Notes: a model not told the origin generated them from the sequence alone. A stretch of DNA of 6,380 nt from Patescibacteria group bacterium (GCA_003524745.1 DQGN01000001.1:10452-16831), one strand, 5' to 3'; numbered from the stretch's first letter, positions 1 to 5,949 are shown. Made by a program: numbers and translations.

Positions 1-60
1 GGAGGAGGGAGTATTAATTAAACACTCCCCACCTATCCTCCCCTCCGAAAGGGGAGGAAT
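1..60. repeat. Paired-hairpin dispersed repeat, copy 1 (left part outside window)
   Basis: This stretch aligns base for base with 1426-1485, with only a few differences outside the last loop. The right-hand hairpin is TCCTCCCC (36-43), a seven-base loop and GGGGAGGA (51-58), a perfect 8-bp stem. The loop sequence differs from that of copy 2 while the stem is kept, which suggests that the structure matters more than the sequence. The matching left hairpin would lie before base 1. No transposase is visible, so this is a non-autonomous repeat. Confidence 0.8.
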
Positions 61-122
61 TATATATTAGGGACTATGTAATTAAGTAATATAGTAAGTA
101 CTAAAGTAAGTAATTAAGTACA
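61..122 (+). promoter_or_regulatory. AT-rich leader of serS with AAGTA iterations
   Basis: This is a very AT-rich stretch between the repeat and serS. GTAATTAAGTA occurs exactly twice (78-88 and 110-120), and AAGTA-like units recur between the two copies. TATAGT at 90-95 could be a -10 element, but no good -35 lies 16-18 bases upstream, so the promoter call is weak. No Shine-Dalgarno-like purine run lies in the 15 bases before the serS ATG. An in-frame stop at 111-113 rules out a longer serS product. Confidence 0.3.
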
Positions 123-1385
123 ATGAAATTAAAGAATTTTTTAGAATTAACTCCCAAAGAACGCGCTAAGTTAGCTGAAAGATTGGCCCTAAAAGGCTAC
201 GCGGGCGATTTAGAATATATTACTGAATTAGCTAAAAAGCATAACAGTTTAGCGGCTGAATTAGATCAAGCCAGAGCCGAACACAACCGGTTGGCCAAAG
301 AGCAGAATATCGAAGCAGGTAGAACCGCTGCCATCAAGGTGGGTGAATTAGAAGCTGAATTTAGGCAGGTGTTGGGTGAATTAACACCATTATGGCAAGC
401 CATTCCTAACCCGCCCGATAAAGACGTGCCGACGGGTGGGGAAGAAAACAACCAGGTTATCGGCCAATCTAAATTACAACCAACTCCTTTGGCGGTGCCG
501 AAGGATCATGTTGAATTGGGGGAGAAGTTAGATATCATTGATATTGAACGGGGGGTCAAAACCTCGGGCTCGAGATTTTATTTTTTGAAGAACGAAGGCG
601 TAGAATTAGAATTCGCCCTAATTAAATGGCTGTTTAAATTATTGCGTAAAAAAGGTTTTGATTTGTTAGTGGGGCCACAAATTGTTAACGAAGAAGTGAT
701 GGTCCGCGCAGGTTATATCTCAAAAAGCGACCGCCACGCCGGAGAAGTTTATCGCATTGATAATATAGACACTCCCGACCGCACCCAATATCTAATTGGT
801 ACCTCCGAACAAAGCATGTTGGGATACCATATGGACGAAATTATCGATGTGCCAAAAAGATATGCAGCTTTTTCAACCTGTTTTCGTCGGGAGGCGGGTT
901 CTTATGGCAAAGATGTGAAGGGGATTATTCGCACTCACCAGTTCGACAAAGTAGAAATGTTTTCTTTTGTGCGTCCCAATGATTCAGACAAAGAATTAAA
1001 AAAATTAGTTGCCATCGAAGAATTTATTCTCAAGAAATTAGAATTGCCCTACCAAAAGGTTTTAATTGCAGCTGGAGATTTGGGCATGCCGGCAGCTAAA
1101 AAATTTGATTTAGAATGTTGGCTCCCCTCGCAAGGATGTTACCGGGAAACCCATTCGTGCAGCAATTGTACGGATTGGCAAGCAAACCGGGCGAATATCC
1201 GTTATCGTGATGAAAAAGGGGAAACGGCATCGGTACATACCTTAAACGGCACGGCTCTCGCCATCGGTCGGATATTAGTAGCAATTTTAGAAAATCATCA
1301 GCAACCTGATGGCAGTATTACCATCCCCAAAGTATTGCAGTCTTATGCTGGTTTCAAGGAGATAAGAGTAAGAGATAGAAAATAA
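123..1385 (+). CDS. serS: Seryl-tRNA synthetase (SerRS, class II)
   Basis: This 420-residue cytoplasmic enzyme charges tRNA-Ser with serine using ATP, and it is close to the usual bacterial SerRS length. Residues about 28-95 are charged and heptad-like, matching the N-terminal coiled-coil arm that grips the long variable arm of tRNA-Ser. The catalytic domain follows. A motif 1 region lies around 183-198. The TxE serine-binding element is T227-S228-E229, within TSEQ. Motif 2 carries the FRRE signature (254-257) and continues to about 282. The CSNC segment is at 346-349, and motif 3 is NGTALAIGR (375-383) with R383. The start is the first ATG after an in-frame stop at 111-113. No Shine-Dalgarno precedes it. 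C332 and C339, added to C346 and C349, give four cysteines in 18 residues. Homology and function are very secure; all catalytic signatures are intact. Confidence 0.97.
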   Translation: MKLKNFLELTPKERAKLAERLALKGYAGDLEYITELAKKHNSLAAELDQARAEHNRLAKEQNIEAGRTAAIKVGELEAEFRQVLGELTPLWQAIPNPPDKDVPTGGEENNQVIGQSKLQPTPLAVPKDHVELGEKLDIIDIERGVKTSGSRFYFLKNEGVELEFALIKWLFKLLRKKGFDLLVGPQIVNEEVMVRAGYISKSDRHAGEVYRIDNIDTPDRTQYLIGTSEQSMLGYHMDEIIDVPKRYAAFSTCFRREAGSYGKDVKGIIRTHQFDKVEMFSFVRPNDSDKELKKLVAIEEFILKKLELPYQKVLIAAGDLGMPAAKKFDLECWLPSQGCYRETHSCSNCTDWQANRANIRYRDEKGETASVHTLNGTALAIGRILVAILENHQQPDGSITIPKVLQSYAGFKEIRVRDRK

Positions 1386-1399
1386 GCGTTGGTATAATT

Positions 1400-1483
1400 C
1401 CCCTCCTGCCAGAGGAGGGGTTAGGGGAGGAAGGAGTATCAATCAAACACTCCCCACCTATCCTCCCCTTAGCAGGGGAGGAA
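1400..1483. repeat. Paired-hairpin dispersed repeat, copy 2 (complete)
   Basis: This is a complete element beginning 15 bases after the serS stop codon. The left hairpin is CCCCTCCT (1400-1407), loop GCCAG, AGGAGGGG (1413-1420). The right hairpin is TCCTCCCC (1461-1468), loop TTAGCA, GGGGAGGA (1475-1482). The two arms are imperfect reverse complements of each other across the middle, so the whole element is a long inverted repeat made of two palindromes. Bases 1426-1485 match 1-60. Neither hairpin is followed by a T-run, so it does not read as an intrinsic terminator. It leaves only about 23 bases before secA. Confidence 0.85.
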
Positions 1484-1506
1484 CTATCCAGTTGATACAC
1501 TAATTT

Positions 1507-4179
1507 ATGAAATTCTTAGAAAAATTTCTGGGGGATCCTAACCAGAAGATCATGCAACAGCTATCAAAGAAGGTAGTCGAGGTTAATAATTGGGAAAGCC
1601 AGATCTCGGCTCTTTCTGACGAAGCTTTGCGGGCCAAAACTGATGAATTTAAGGAGCGGTTAGGGCGAGGCGAAACCGTAGACGATTTATTGCCGGAGGC
1701 TTTTGCGGTAGCGCGGGAAGCGGCCAAGAGAGTGCTCGGAGAACGGCCTTACGATGTGCAGTTGATGGGGGGCATGGCATTACATCAAGGCAAAATTGCC
1801 GAGATGAGAACGGGAGAAGGTAAAACGTTGGCTGCCACTTTGCCTGTGTATTTGAATGCTTTGACGGGCAAGGGAGTGCATGTTATTACGGTAAACGATT
1901 ACTTGGCTAAACGGGACTCGGAATGGATGGGGCAGATTTATCAATTCTTAGGCCTCTCGGTGGGGGTTATCTTGCATGACAAAAATACGGAAGAGCGCCG
2001 GGCCAGCTATCTTTCTGATATCGTTTACGGCACCAACAACGAATTTGGGTTTGATTATCTGCGGGATAACATGGCACCGAATAAAGAGAGCTTGGTCCAG
2101 CGGGAATTAAATTATGCCATCGTTGACGAGGTCGACTCGATTTTGATTGACGAAGCCAGAACGCCATTAATTATTTCGGCTCCCGACGAAGAATCGACTG
2201 ATTACTACAAGCGTTTTTCGCAGATCGTTCCGTCGCTATCGCCGAACGTTGATTACAATATTGATGAAAAAATGCGTACAGCGGTTTTGACAGAAGATGG
2301 TATTACTAAAGTAGAGCAGCTGTTGGGAATCAAAGATATTTATGAAAGCGGGGATGTAACTTTGGCACATCATATCGAACAAGCTTTGCGTGCCCATGCT
2401 TTATACAAGCGAGATCGTGATTATGTGGTCAAGGATGGCGAAGTAATTATTGTCGATGAATTTACCGGACGCTTGATGATCGGCCGGCGGTATAGCGAAG
2501 GTTTGCATCAGGCGATCGAAGCCAAAGAAGGGGTGGAAGTGAAGCGGGAAAGTCGGACCTTAGCCACTATTACTTTCCAAAACTATTTTCGGCTGTATGA
2601 CAAATTAGCCGGAATGACCGGTACGGCTAAAACCGAAGAAGAAGAGTTCTACAAAATCTACGGGTTAGAAGTAGCGGTGATACCTACCAATCAACCCATG
2701 ATCCGGCACGATCTTAATGATCTGGTCTATATCAGCGAGGTGGCTAAGTTTAAGGCCGTAGTCAGAGAGATCAAAGACCGCTATGCTAAGGGTCAGCCAG
2801 TTTTGGTCGGCACAATCGCCATCGAGAAATCCGAGCTCCTTGCGGATATGCTCAAAACCGAGGGCGTACCGCACAATGTGCTTAACGCTAAACATCACGA
2901 GCGGGAAGCCGAGATAGTTAAAGATACCGGGCAGAAAGGGACGGTGACGATTGCCACCAACATGGCTGGGCGGGGCACAGACATCAAATTAGGCAACGGA
3001 GTGCGCGAATTAGGGGGGTTACATATTCTAGGCACCGAACGACATGAATCGCGCCGGATTGATAACCAGCTTCGGGGACGAGCTGGTCGGCAAGGTGATC
3101 CTGGGAGTACACAATTTTTTGTTTCGACCGACGATGATTTGATGCGCTTGTTTGGTTCGGACCGGCTTAAAAATATGATGACGGCGCTTAAAGTGCCGGA
3201 AGATCTACCCATCGAACATAAAATAGTAAGTTCCAGTATTGAAGCAGCCCAGAAAAAAGTCGAAGGCCACAACTTCGATATCCGCAAACATGTTTTGCAA
3301 TACGATGATGTGATGAATCGCCAAAGAGAAGTTATTTACGGTAAGCGGAGACAAATTTTGTCTAATGATAATTTGCGCGATGAAGTTTGGCAGGATATTC
3401 GCGCTGAGATCGAAGGGTTGGTTAATTTTCATTGCGCCGGCAACGACAAAACCACTTGGAATATCAAAGAAGTGATCGAAAATATTAATACGATCTTCGT
3501 TTTACCGAAAGAAGACGAGGAAAAGATTAGATCACTCGAATCTCCCCAGCAAATAATTACGGCTATCGTTCAGCGAGGGGAGGAATTATATAAGCAAAAA
3601 GAAAAAGAATCTAGTGAAGAAGCTTGGCGCCAAGTCGAGCGGGCAGTTTATTTGAGAGTAATCGATGTTTTGTGGATGGATCACTTGGATGCGATGGTGC
3701 GGATGCGCGAAGGCATTGGGTTGATTGGTTATGCGCAAAAGGATCCTTTGTCGGAATATAAACAAGAGGCCTACACTATGTTTCATAGGTTATTGGCCGC
3801 TATTGCCGCCGATGTGACGCGCATGATCTTTAAGGTTAGAGTAACTCCGTCAATCCCACGATCATCTGCTGAAATGGAAGCAAAAAGAAAAATGGCGATG
3901 CGGGGAGCCGACCCCGAACTACTCGGAGCCAGCGAACCGACCGGAGATTTTGCAGATGAAGCCCAGGAGTTAGCAGGTCAGCCCCAGCATACGCGGGGCA
4001 GGCAGGTTAGCCCCAGCATTCGCGGGGCAGGCAGGTCAGAAGGTTCCCCTCCTGCCCGAGGGGGACAACCACCATATTCCTCCCCTGCCAAGGGGAGGCA
4101 AGGAGGGGACAAGATTGGGCGGAATGACCCTTGCCCATGCGGCAGCGGTCTTAAATATAAAAAATGCCACGGGAAATAA
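1507..4179 (+). CDS. secA: SecA preprotein translocase ATPase
   Basis: SecA is the ATP-driven motor that pushes unfolded preproteins through SecYEG. At 890 residues it is in the normal range. The N-terminus ([10 protein letters not shown]) is typical of SecA. NBD1 carries Walker A MRTGEGKT (100-107) and Walker B DEVD (207-210) followed by [14 protein letters not shown]. The preprotein-crosslinking region is roughly 225-370. NBD2 has [13 protein letters not shown] (484-496) and [19 protein letters not shown] (516-534). The helical scaffold/wing region includes [19 protein letters not shown] (721-739). The C-terminal tail [13 protein letters not shown] (876-888) keeps C876, C878, C887 and H888, the CxCx8CH zinc site that contacts SecB and ribosomes in characterised SecAs. 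Residues about 823-868, in the normally variable linker, are encoded by palindromic repeats (3974-4110). No Shine-Dalgarno precedes the ATG. It probably shares a transcript with serS. The assignment is certain; only the linker is odd. Confidence 0.98.
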   Translation: MKFLEKFLGDPNQKIMQQLSKKVVEVNNWESQISALSDEALRAKTDEFKERLGRGETVDDLLPEAFAVAREAAKRVLGERPYDVQLMGGMALHQGKIAEMRTGEGKTLAATLPVYLNALTGKGVHVITVNDYLAKRDSEWMGQIYQFLGLSVGVILHDKNTEERRASYLSDIVYGTNNEFGFDYLRDNMAPNKESLVQRELNYAIVDEVDSILIDEARTPLIISAPDEESTDYYKRFSQIVPSLSPNVDYNIDEKMRTAVLTEDGITKVEQLLGIKDIYESGDVTLAHHIEQALRAHALYKRDRDYVVKDGEVIIVDEFTGRLMIGRRYSEGLHQAIEAKEGVEVKRESRTLATITFQNYFRLYDKLAGMTGTAKTEEEEFYKIYGLEVAVIPTNQPMIRHDLNDLVYISEVAKFKAVVREIKDRYAKGQPVLVGTIAIEKSELLADMLKTEGVPHNVLNAKHHEREAEIVKDTGQKGTVTIATNMAGRGTDIKLGNGVRELGGLHILGTERHESRRIDNQLRGRAGRQGDPGSTQFFVSTDDDLMRLFGSDRLKNMMTALKVPEDLPIEHKIVSSSIEAAQKKVEGHNFDIRKHVLQYDDVMNRQREVIYGKRRQILSNDNLRDEVWQDIRAEIEGLVNFHCAGNDKTTWNIKEVIENINTIFVLPKEDEEKIRSLESPQQIITAIVQRGEELYKQKEKESSEEAWRQVERAVYLRVIDVLWMDHLDAMVRMREGIGLIGYAQKDPLSEYKQEAYTMFHRLLAAIAADVTRMIFKVRVTPSIPRSSAEMEAKRKMAMRGADPELLGASEPTGDFADEAQELAGQPQHTRGRQVSPSIRGAGRSEGSPPARGGQPPYSSPAKGRQGGDKIGRNDPCPCGSGLKYKKCHGK
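3974..4039 (+). repeat. 29-bp tandem repeat (2 copies plus 8 bases) inside secA
   Basis: The units are 3974-4002 and 4003-4031, with a partial third at 4032-4039. They differ at two positions. Each contains GCCCC and GGGGC arms around a short AT-containing centre, so each unit is itself a small palindrome. Because 29 is not a multiple of three, the same DNA is read in two frames: one copy gives [11 protein letters not shown] and the next gives [10 protein letters not shown]. Neither frame has a stop. The repeats encode the linker immediately before the zinc tail of SecA. Confidence 0.85.
4044..4110. repeat. Paired-hairpin dispersed repeat, copy 3, embedded in the secA reading frame
   Basis: This is a divergent, shorter member of the family seen at 1-60 and 1400-1483. 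The left hairpin is CCCCTC (4046-4051) with GAGGGG (4058-4063). The right hairpin is CCTCCCCT (4079-4086), loop GCCA, AGGGGAGG (4091-4098). An outer inverted repeat joins CCCCTCCTGCC (4046-4056) to GGCAAGGAGGGG (4097-4108) with one extra base. It is read through in frame as Ser/Pro/Gly/Arg-rich residues about 846-868 of SecA, ending just before the CPCGSG zinc motif. Confidence 0.75.
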
Positions 4180-4180
4180 G

Positions 4181-4189
4181 TTATCCACA
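4181..4189 (+). promoter_or_regulatory. DnaA box 1
   Basis: TTATCCACA is a perfect match to the TTATNCACA DnaA-box consensus. It begins one base after the secA stop codon (TAA at 4177-4179). Together with the identical box at 4340-4348, in the same orientation, it could bind DnaA. Whether it marks an origin or a regulatory site cannot be told from this window. Confidence 0.55.
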
Positions 4190-4269
4190 GAGCCGGAGGC
4201 CAAGTTTTATATTAGGTGTAAAATACTTGATTTCTGGTAAATATTGTGCTCTGGGAGCTAAAAATGGTA

Positions 4270-4296
4270 TTGACAGCCCACTTGTTTTGGTATAAG
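4270..4296 (+). promoter_or_regulatory. Candidate sigma-70-type promoter
   Basis: TTGACA (4270-4275) is a perfect -35 hexamer. TATAAG (4291-4296) matches five of six -10 bases and is preceded by TG plus one base (4288-4290), an extended -10. The spacer is 15 bases, shorter than the favoured 17. Transcription would start near 4303 and run through the second DnaA box. No gene with a plausible start follows closely, so the transcript would be non-coding or the long leader of the lipoprotein gene. Confidence 0.4.
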
Positions 4297-4339
4297 GTAG
4301 AACTACTTTTGTACCTTGAGCGTCTAAGTTACTTGGTGG

Positions 4340-4348
4340 TTATCCACA
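4340..4348 (+). promoter_or_regulatory. DnaA box 2
   Basis: This is a second exact TTATCCACA, 159 bp downstream of the first and on the same strand. It sits in a small palindrome (GTGG, four bases, CCAC at 4336-4347). A one-mismatch box on the minus strand (TGTGCACAA at 4757-4765, consensus TGTGNATAA) lies much further downstream and is weak evidence. Confidence 0.55.
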
Positions 4349-4397
4349 CCTTGGACCGCGAGAGGAAATACAAAAACAAACCCAATTTAGGAGGGGA

Positions 4398-4420
4398 AGC
4401 AGAGCAATCTGCTGGTTTAT
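4398..4420 (+). terminator. Possible weak intrinsic terminator, GNRA-loop hairpin
   Basis: AGCAGA (4398-4403), loop GCAA and TCTGCT (4408-4413) form a perfect 6-bp hairpin with a GNRA tetraloop. A T-rich stretch, GGTTTATT, follows. The stem is short and the T-tract is interrupted, so termination would be inefficient. It would end a transcript of about 115 nt from the promoter at 4270-4296. A simple structural hairpin is equally likely. Confidence 0.25.
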
Positions 4421-4430
4421 TGTCATCCCT

Positions 4431-4550
4431 GTCTTTTTTATCGTCATATCCGTCATTCTGGTAAGCCCAGAATGGGCGCATCTGGAATCTTATAAGATCC
4501 TACCTGCTTGCCGGTAGGCAGGGACAAGCCAGGATGACGAAAGAAAAGAC
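4431..4550. repeat. MITE-like inverted-repeat element with nested palindromes
   Basis: Outer arms GTCTTTTTTATCGTCAT (4431-4447) and ATGACGAAAGAAAAGAC (4534-4550) match as inverted repeats at 15 of 17 positions. A second inner pair, CGTCATTCTGG (4451-4461) and CCAGGATGACG (4529-4539), matches at 10 of 11, with the mismatch allowing G-U pairing. Inside lies CCTACC (4499-4504) with GGTAGG (4513-4518). GTCAT occurs three times on the left (4422, 4443, 4452). There is no transposase and no meaningful open frame. The GTCATTCTGG...CCAGGATGACG layout resembles short palindromic repeats dispersed in many bacterial genomes; that family link is from memory. Confidence 0.6.
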
Positions 4551-4745
4551 AACAAATGGCACTAAGTTTATTAGGTGAGTTTTTATGTGATATTGCGGGC
4601 AGAGTTCTGGTGGTGCAGAGGTCGTCTGTTAACTGATTGTACCCTTTGATATTAAATTAAGGGGGTTTGGTTGGCAGCCCACTCTCCACTGGAATTCTGC
4701 CTGCAAATAAATCGATGGACATGTAGGCGAGAAACGAACTATAAG

Positions 4746-4808
4746 CTTTCCGGGGATGTGCACAACTCTGGAAAGTTGCCGGGAGAGCCCCGGCAAAGGA
4801 GAGCTATT
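4746..4808 (+). promoter_or_regulatory. Structured leader with alternative pairings and the lipoprotein RBS
   Basis: Three segments are mutually complementary. Segment A is CTTTCCGGGG (4746-4755), B is GGAAAG...TTGCCGGG (4770-4783), and C is CCCCGGCAAAG (4788-4798). B can pair with A (GGAAAG with CTTTCC) and with C (TTGCCGGG with CCCGGCAA, 8 bp at 4776-4783 and 4789-4796). Alternatively A pairs directly with C over 10 bp with one bulged C. The A-C helix would cover the start of the ribosome binding site AAAGGAG (4795-4801), seven bases before the ATG at 4809. A CAACT/AGTTG hairpin (4763-4778) also competes. I could not match it to a known riboswitch class. Confidence 0.45.
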
Positions 4809-5765
4809 ATGCTTACAATGAAAAGTTTGGTGCACGCCGGGGCTCTTCTGGCTCTGGTCGTTGTTATCCTCTTCGGAATCGGTTGCGGTGGTGGGTCAGG
4901 CCCAACTCCGATTATCCCGGACCCCGATCCGCAGGTGAATATCGAATATCGCCTGTATGTGATCGAGAGTTGGGACGGTGGCGTTGCCACTAACTCCCTT
5001 GAATGTCGTCAAGGTGCTCTCACTCCGTTCGAAGTGAGGTACGATTTTCGTACCCCCTCCATGGCTGGCAACTGGTCTCCTGTGGCCCAAGAAAGCATCC
5101 TCGATATTACAATTGAGGGCGCCCCATCAGGCTATAAAATGCCTGACATTGGGTTAACGGGTGGTCAGTACCGTATTAGGACTGGCACCTGTCGGTTGGA
5201 GTTTTTCCCGCCGGTAGGTGGCCAGGCCGGGACTACTCATTTGGTATTAAAGGTCCGAGAGAGCGGAGCCCAGGTGAGAGTGGCAATAACTATTCTGCCG
5301 AAATCTGGCGATAGTAATCCGCCTCCTCCGCCACCTCCGACTTGTCGTGATTTGCATCCTACCAAGGAGGCCATAAATGGCTACTGGTGGGATTGCGTCG
5401 ATGGCGTGTGGAGTGATACAGGTGTTCCGGTAAATCCACCACCACCCCCACCAGACAAGGATCTGTTTCCATCAAATGGCAATCCTGCCGGATATTATTC
5501 CGGCCAGGGGCAGCAATCGCTGACCTTAGAACTCCAACCTGTCCCTTCGGGAGTCGGATGGATCAACTGGGAAATTACCCAGGGTCCATCAGGGGCCTTT
5601 ACGGTTCCCTTGGGGATACCTCAAACGCAGTGTGAATTTTACTATACTGCCGTCGGTGTCTACTCGGTCAGGGCTACTCCGTTTGCATCGGAGTCTAGTT
5701 TTGATACAGGTGGGGCACCAGTTGGTAATTACGCCACCTTCACGGTGAGTATAACTGCTGGTTAA
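4809..5765 (+). CDS. Predicted lipoprotein with Ig-like domains and two proline hinges
   Basis: This 318-residue protein is exported and probably lipid-anchored. The chosen ATG has a good Shine-Dalgarno, AAAGGAG (4795-4801), seven bases upstream. The frame is open back to about 4671, but that extension is unconvincing and lacks such a site. Residues 1-25 form a signal peptide (K5, then a hydrophobic run 10-25) ending FGIG before C26. The lipobox is weak, with G at -3. A flexible Gly/Pro stretch to about 40 follows. Residues about 41-167 are beta-rich and Ig-like. Proline hinge P171-P177 leads to a small module with C179 and C196, possibly a disulfide. A second hinge, P210-P215, leads to a C-terminal beta domain (about 216-318) containing WINWEITQGPSG, reminiscent of Ig/PKD-like folds. 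Both hinges are followed by a D-L-x-P...G-Y-W/Y motif. There are no catalytic motifs and no family name I recognise; a surface binding or structural role is inferred. Confidence 0.8.
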   Translation: MLTMKSLVHAGALLALVVVILFGIGCGGGSGPTPIIPDPDPQVNIEYRLYVIESWDGGVATNSLECRQGALTPFEVRYDFRTPSMAGNWSPVAQESILDITIEGAPSGYKMPDIGLTGGQYRIRTGTCRLEFFPPVGGQAGTTHLVLKVRESGAQVRVAITILPKSGDSNPPPPPPPTCRDLHPTKEAINGYWWDCVDGVWSDTGVPVNPPPPPPDKDLFPSNGNPAGYYSGQGQQSLTLELQPVPSGVGWINWEITQGPSGAFTVPLGIPQTQCEFYYTAVGVYSVRATPFASESSFDTGGAPVGNYATFTVSITAG

Positions 5766-5770
5766 CGATT

Positions 5771-5781
5771 TTTCACTTAGG
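5771..5781 (+). repeat. 11-bp direct repeat, left copy
   Basis: TTTCACTTAGG here is identical to 5931-5941. The two copies bracket the nested hairpin region 5788-5928. The copy starts six bases after the lipoprotein stop codon. Confidence 0.7.
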
Positions 5782-5787
5782 CGATTC

Positions 5788-5928
5788 AATTATTAGACAA
5801 CTGGCAGGAGCTTGTTTTTTAGCTCCTGCCCCCATCCCTGGTCGTTTCTTGCTTCTATCATGGACACGGTTTCCCCCAAGCCTGTCCATGATAGAGTAAA
5901 GAAGCGGTCAGAGATGGGGTTAATAATT
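5788..5928 (+). ncRNA. Nested hairpin structure, candidate structured RNA (unknown class)
   Basis: Three helices nest like a three-way junction. The closing helix is AATTATTA (5788-5795) with TAATAATT (5921-5928), 8 bp. Hairpin 1 is GGCAGGAGCT (5803-5812), loop TGTTTTTT, AGCTCCTGCC (5821-5830), 10 bp perfect. Hairpin 2 spans 5831-5918. Its base pairs 5831-5850 with 5899-5918 at 19 of 20 positions, three of them G-U. Its upper stem CTATCATGGACA (5855-5866) pairs perfectly with 5883-5894, and an inner 5-bp extension forms past a bulged C. The G-U pairs allow a stable fold as + strand RNA. No T-run follows hairpin 1, so it is not an ordinary terminator. Helix order resembles a retron msr-msd transcript, but no reverse transcriptase gene is in the window, so that identity is not claimed. 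The strand is assumed from neighbouring genes. Confidence 0.4.
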
Positions 5929-5930
5929 TA

Positions 5931-5941
5931 TTTCACTTAGG
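5931..5941 (+). repeat. 11-bp direct repeat, right copy
   Basis: TTTCACTTAGG, identical to 5771-5781, merges into the ribosome binding site of the next gene (AGGAGG at 5939-5944). Confidence 0.7.
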
Positions 5942-5948
5942 AGGTGAT
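5939..5948 (+). promoter_or_regulatory. Strong Shine-Dalgarno deciding the start at 5950
   Basis: AGGAGGTGAT is a near-complete complement of the 16S anti-Shine-Dalgarno. Its AGGAGG core ends five bases before the ATG at 5950. The in-frame ATG at 6001 has no such site, so 5950 is preferred. Confidence 0.8.
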
Positions 5949-5949
5949 A

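Larger units (their letters stand above)
4180..4808. other. Gene-poor, site-rich intergenic region between secA and the lipoprotein gene
   Basis: I find no convincing coding sequence in this stretch. It holds, in order, a DnaA box, a promoter-like sequence, a second DnaA box, a small hairpin, a MITE-like inverted-repeat element and the lipoprotein leader; each is listed separately. Two short AT-rich segments resemble each other: AAGTTT, a few bases, then ATTAGGTG, near 4202-4218 and near 4564-4577. This hints at a local duplication around the inserted element. Bases 4580-4740 show nothing I can name. Confidence 0.6.

Noticed and set aside
1400..1483. Intrinsic terminator after serS
   Set aside because: The hairpins are strong but no T-run follows either one, and the sequence is shared with other locations as a dispersed repeat.
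2895..3287. 130-codon minus-strand frame inside secA
   Set aside because: It lies wholly within the conserved NBD2 region of secA and has no signature of its own; it is an antisense shadow.
3974..4110. CRISPR array in the repeats near the end of secA
   Set aside because: The 29-bp units are directly adjacent without spacers, number only two, and lie in a coding sequence.
4246..4464. 72-codon + strand open frame starting with GTG after secA
   Set aside because: No Shine-Dalgarno and no recognisable family. It runs across the promoter-like site, a DnaA box and into the MITE-like element, so it is most likely a chance frame.
4671..4808. 46-codon N-terminal extension of the lipoprotein from a TTG codon
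   Set aside because: It would place the signal peptide internally, lacks a ribosome binding site, and covers the structured leader. The ATG at 4809 has a good site and starts the signal peptide properly.
4746..4808. Glycine or cobalamin riboswitch upstream of the lipoprotein
   Set aside because: Short similarities such as CTCTGGAAAG and GCCGGGAGAG are seen, but the remaining conserved cores of those classes are missing and the downstream gene has no related function.
5788..5928. Functional retron
   Set aside because: The helix order is suggestive, but no reverse transcriptase (no YADD-type motif) is encoded in the window; the downstream gene is an Ig-like secreted protein.
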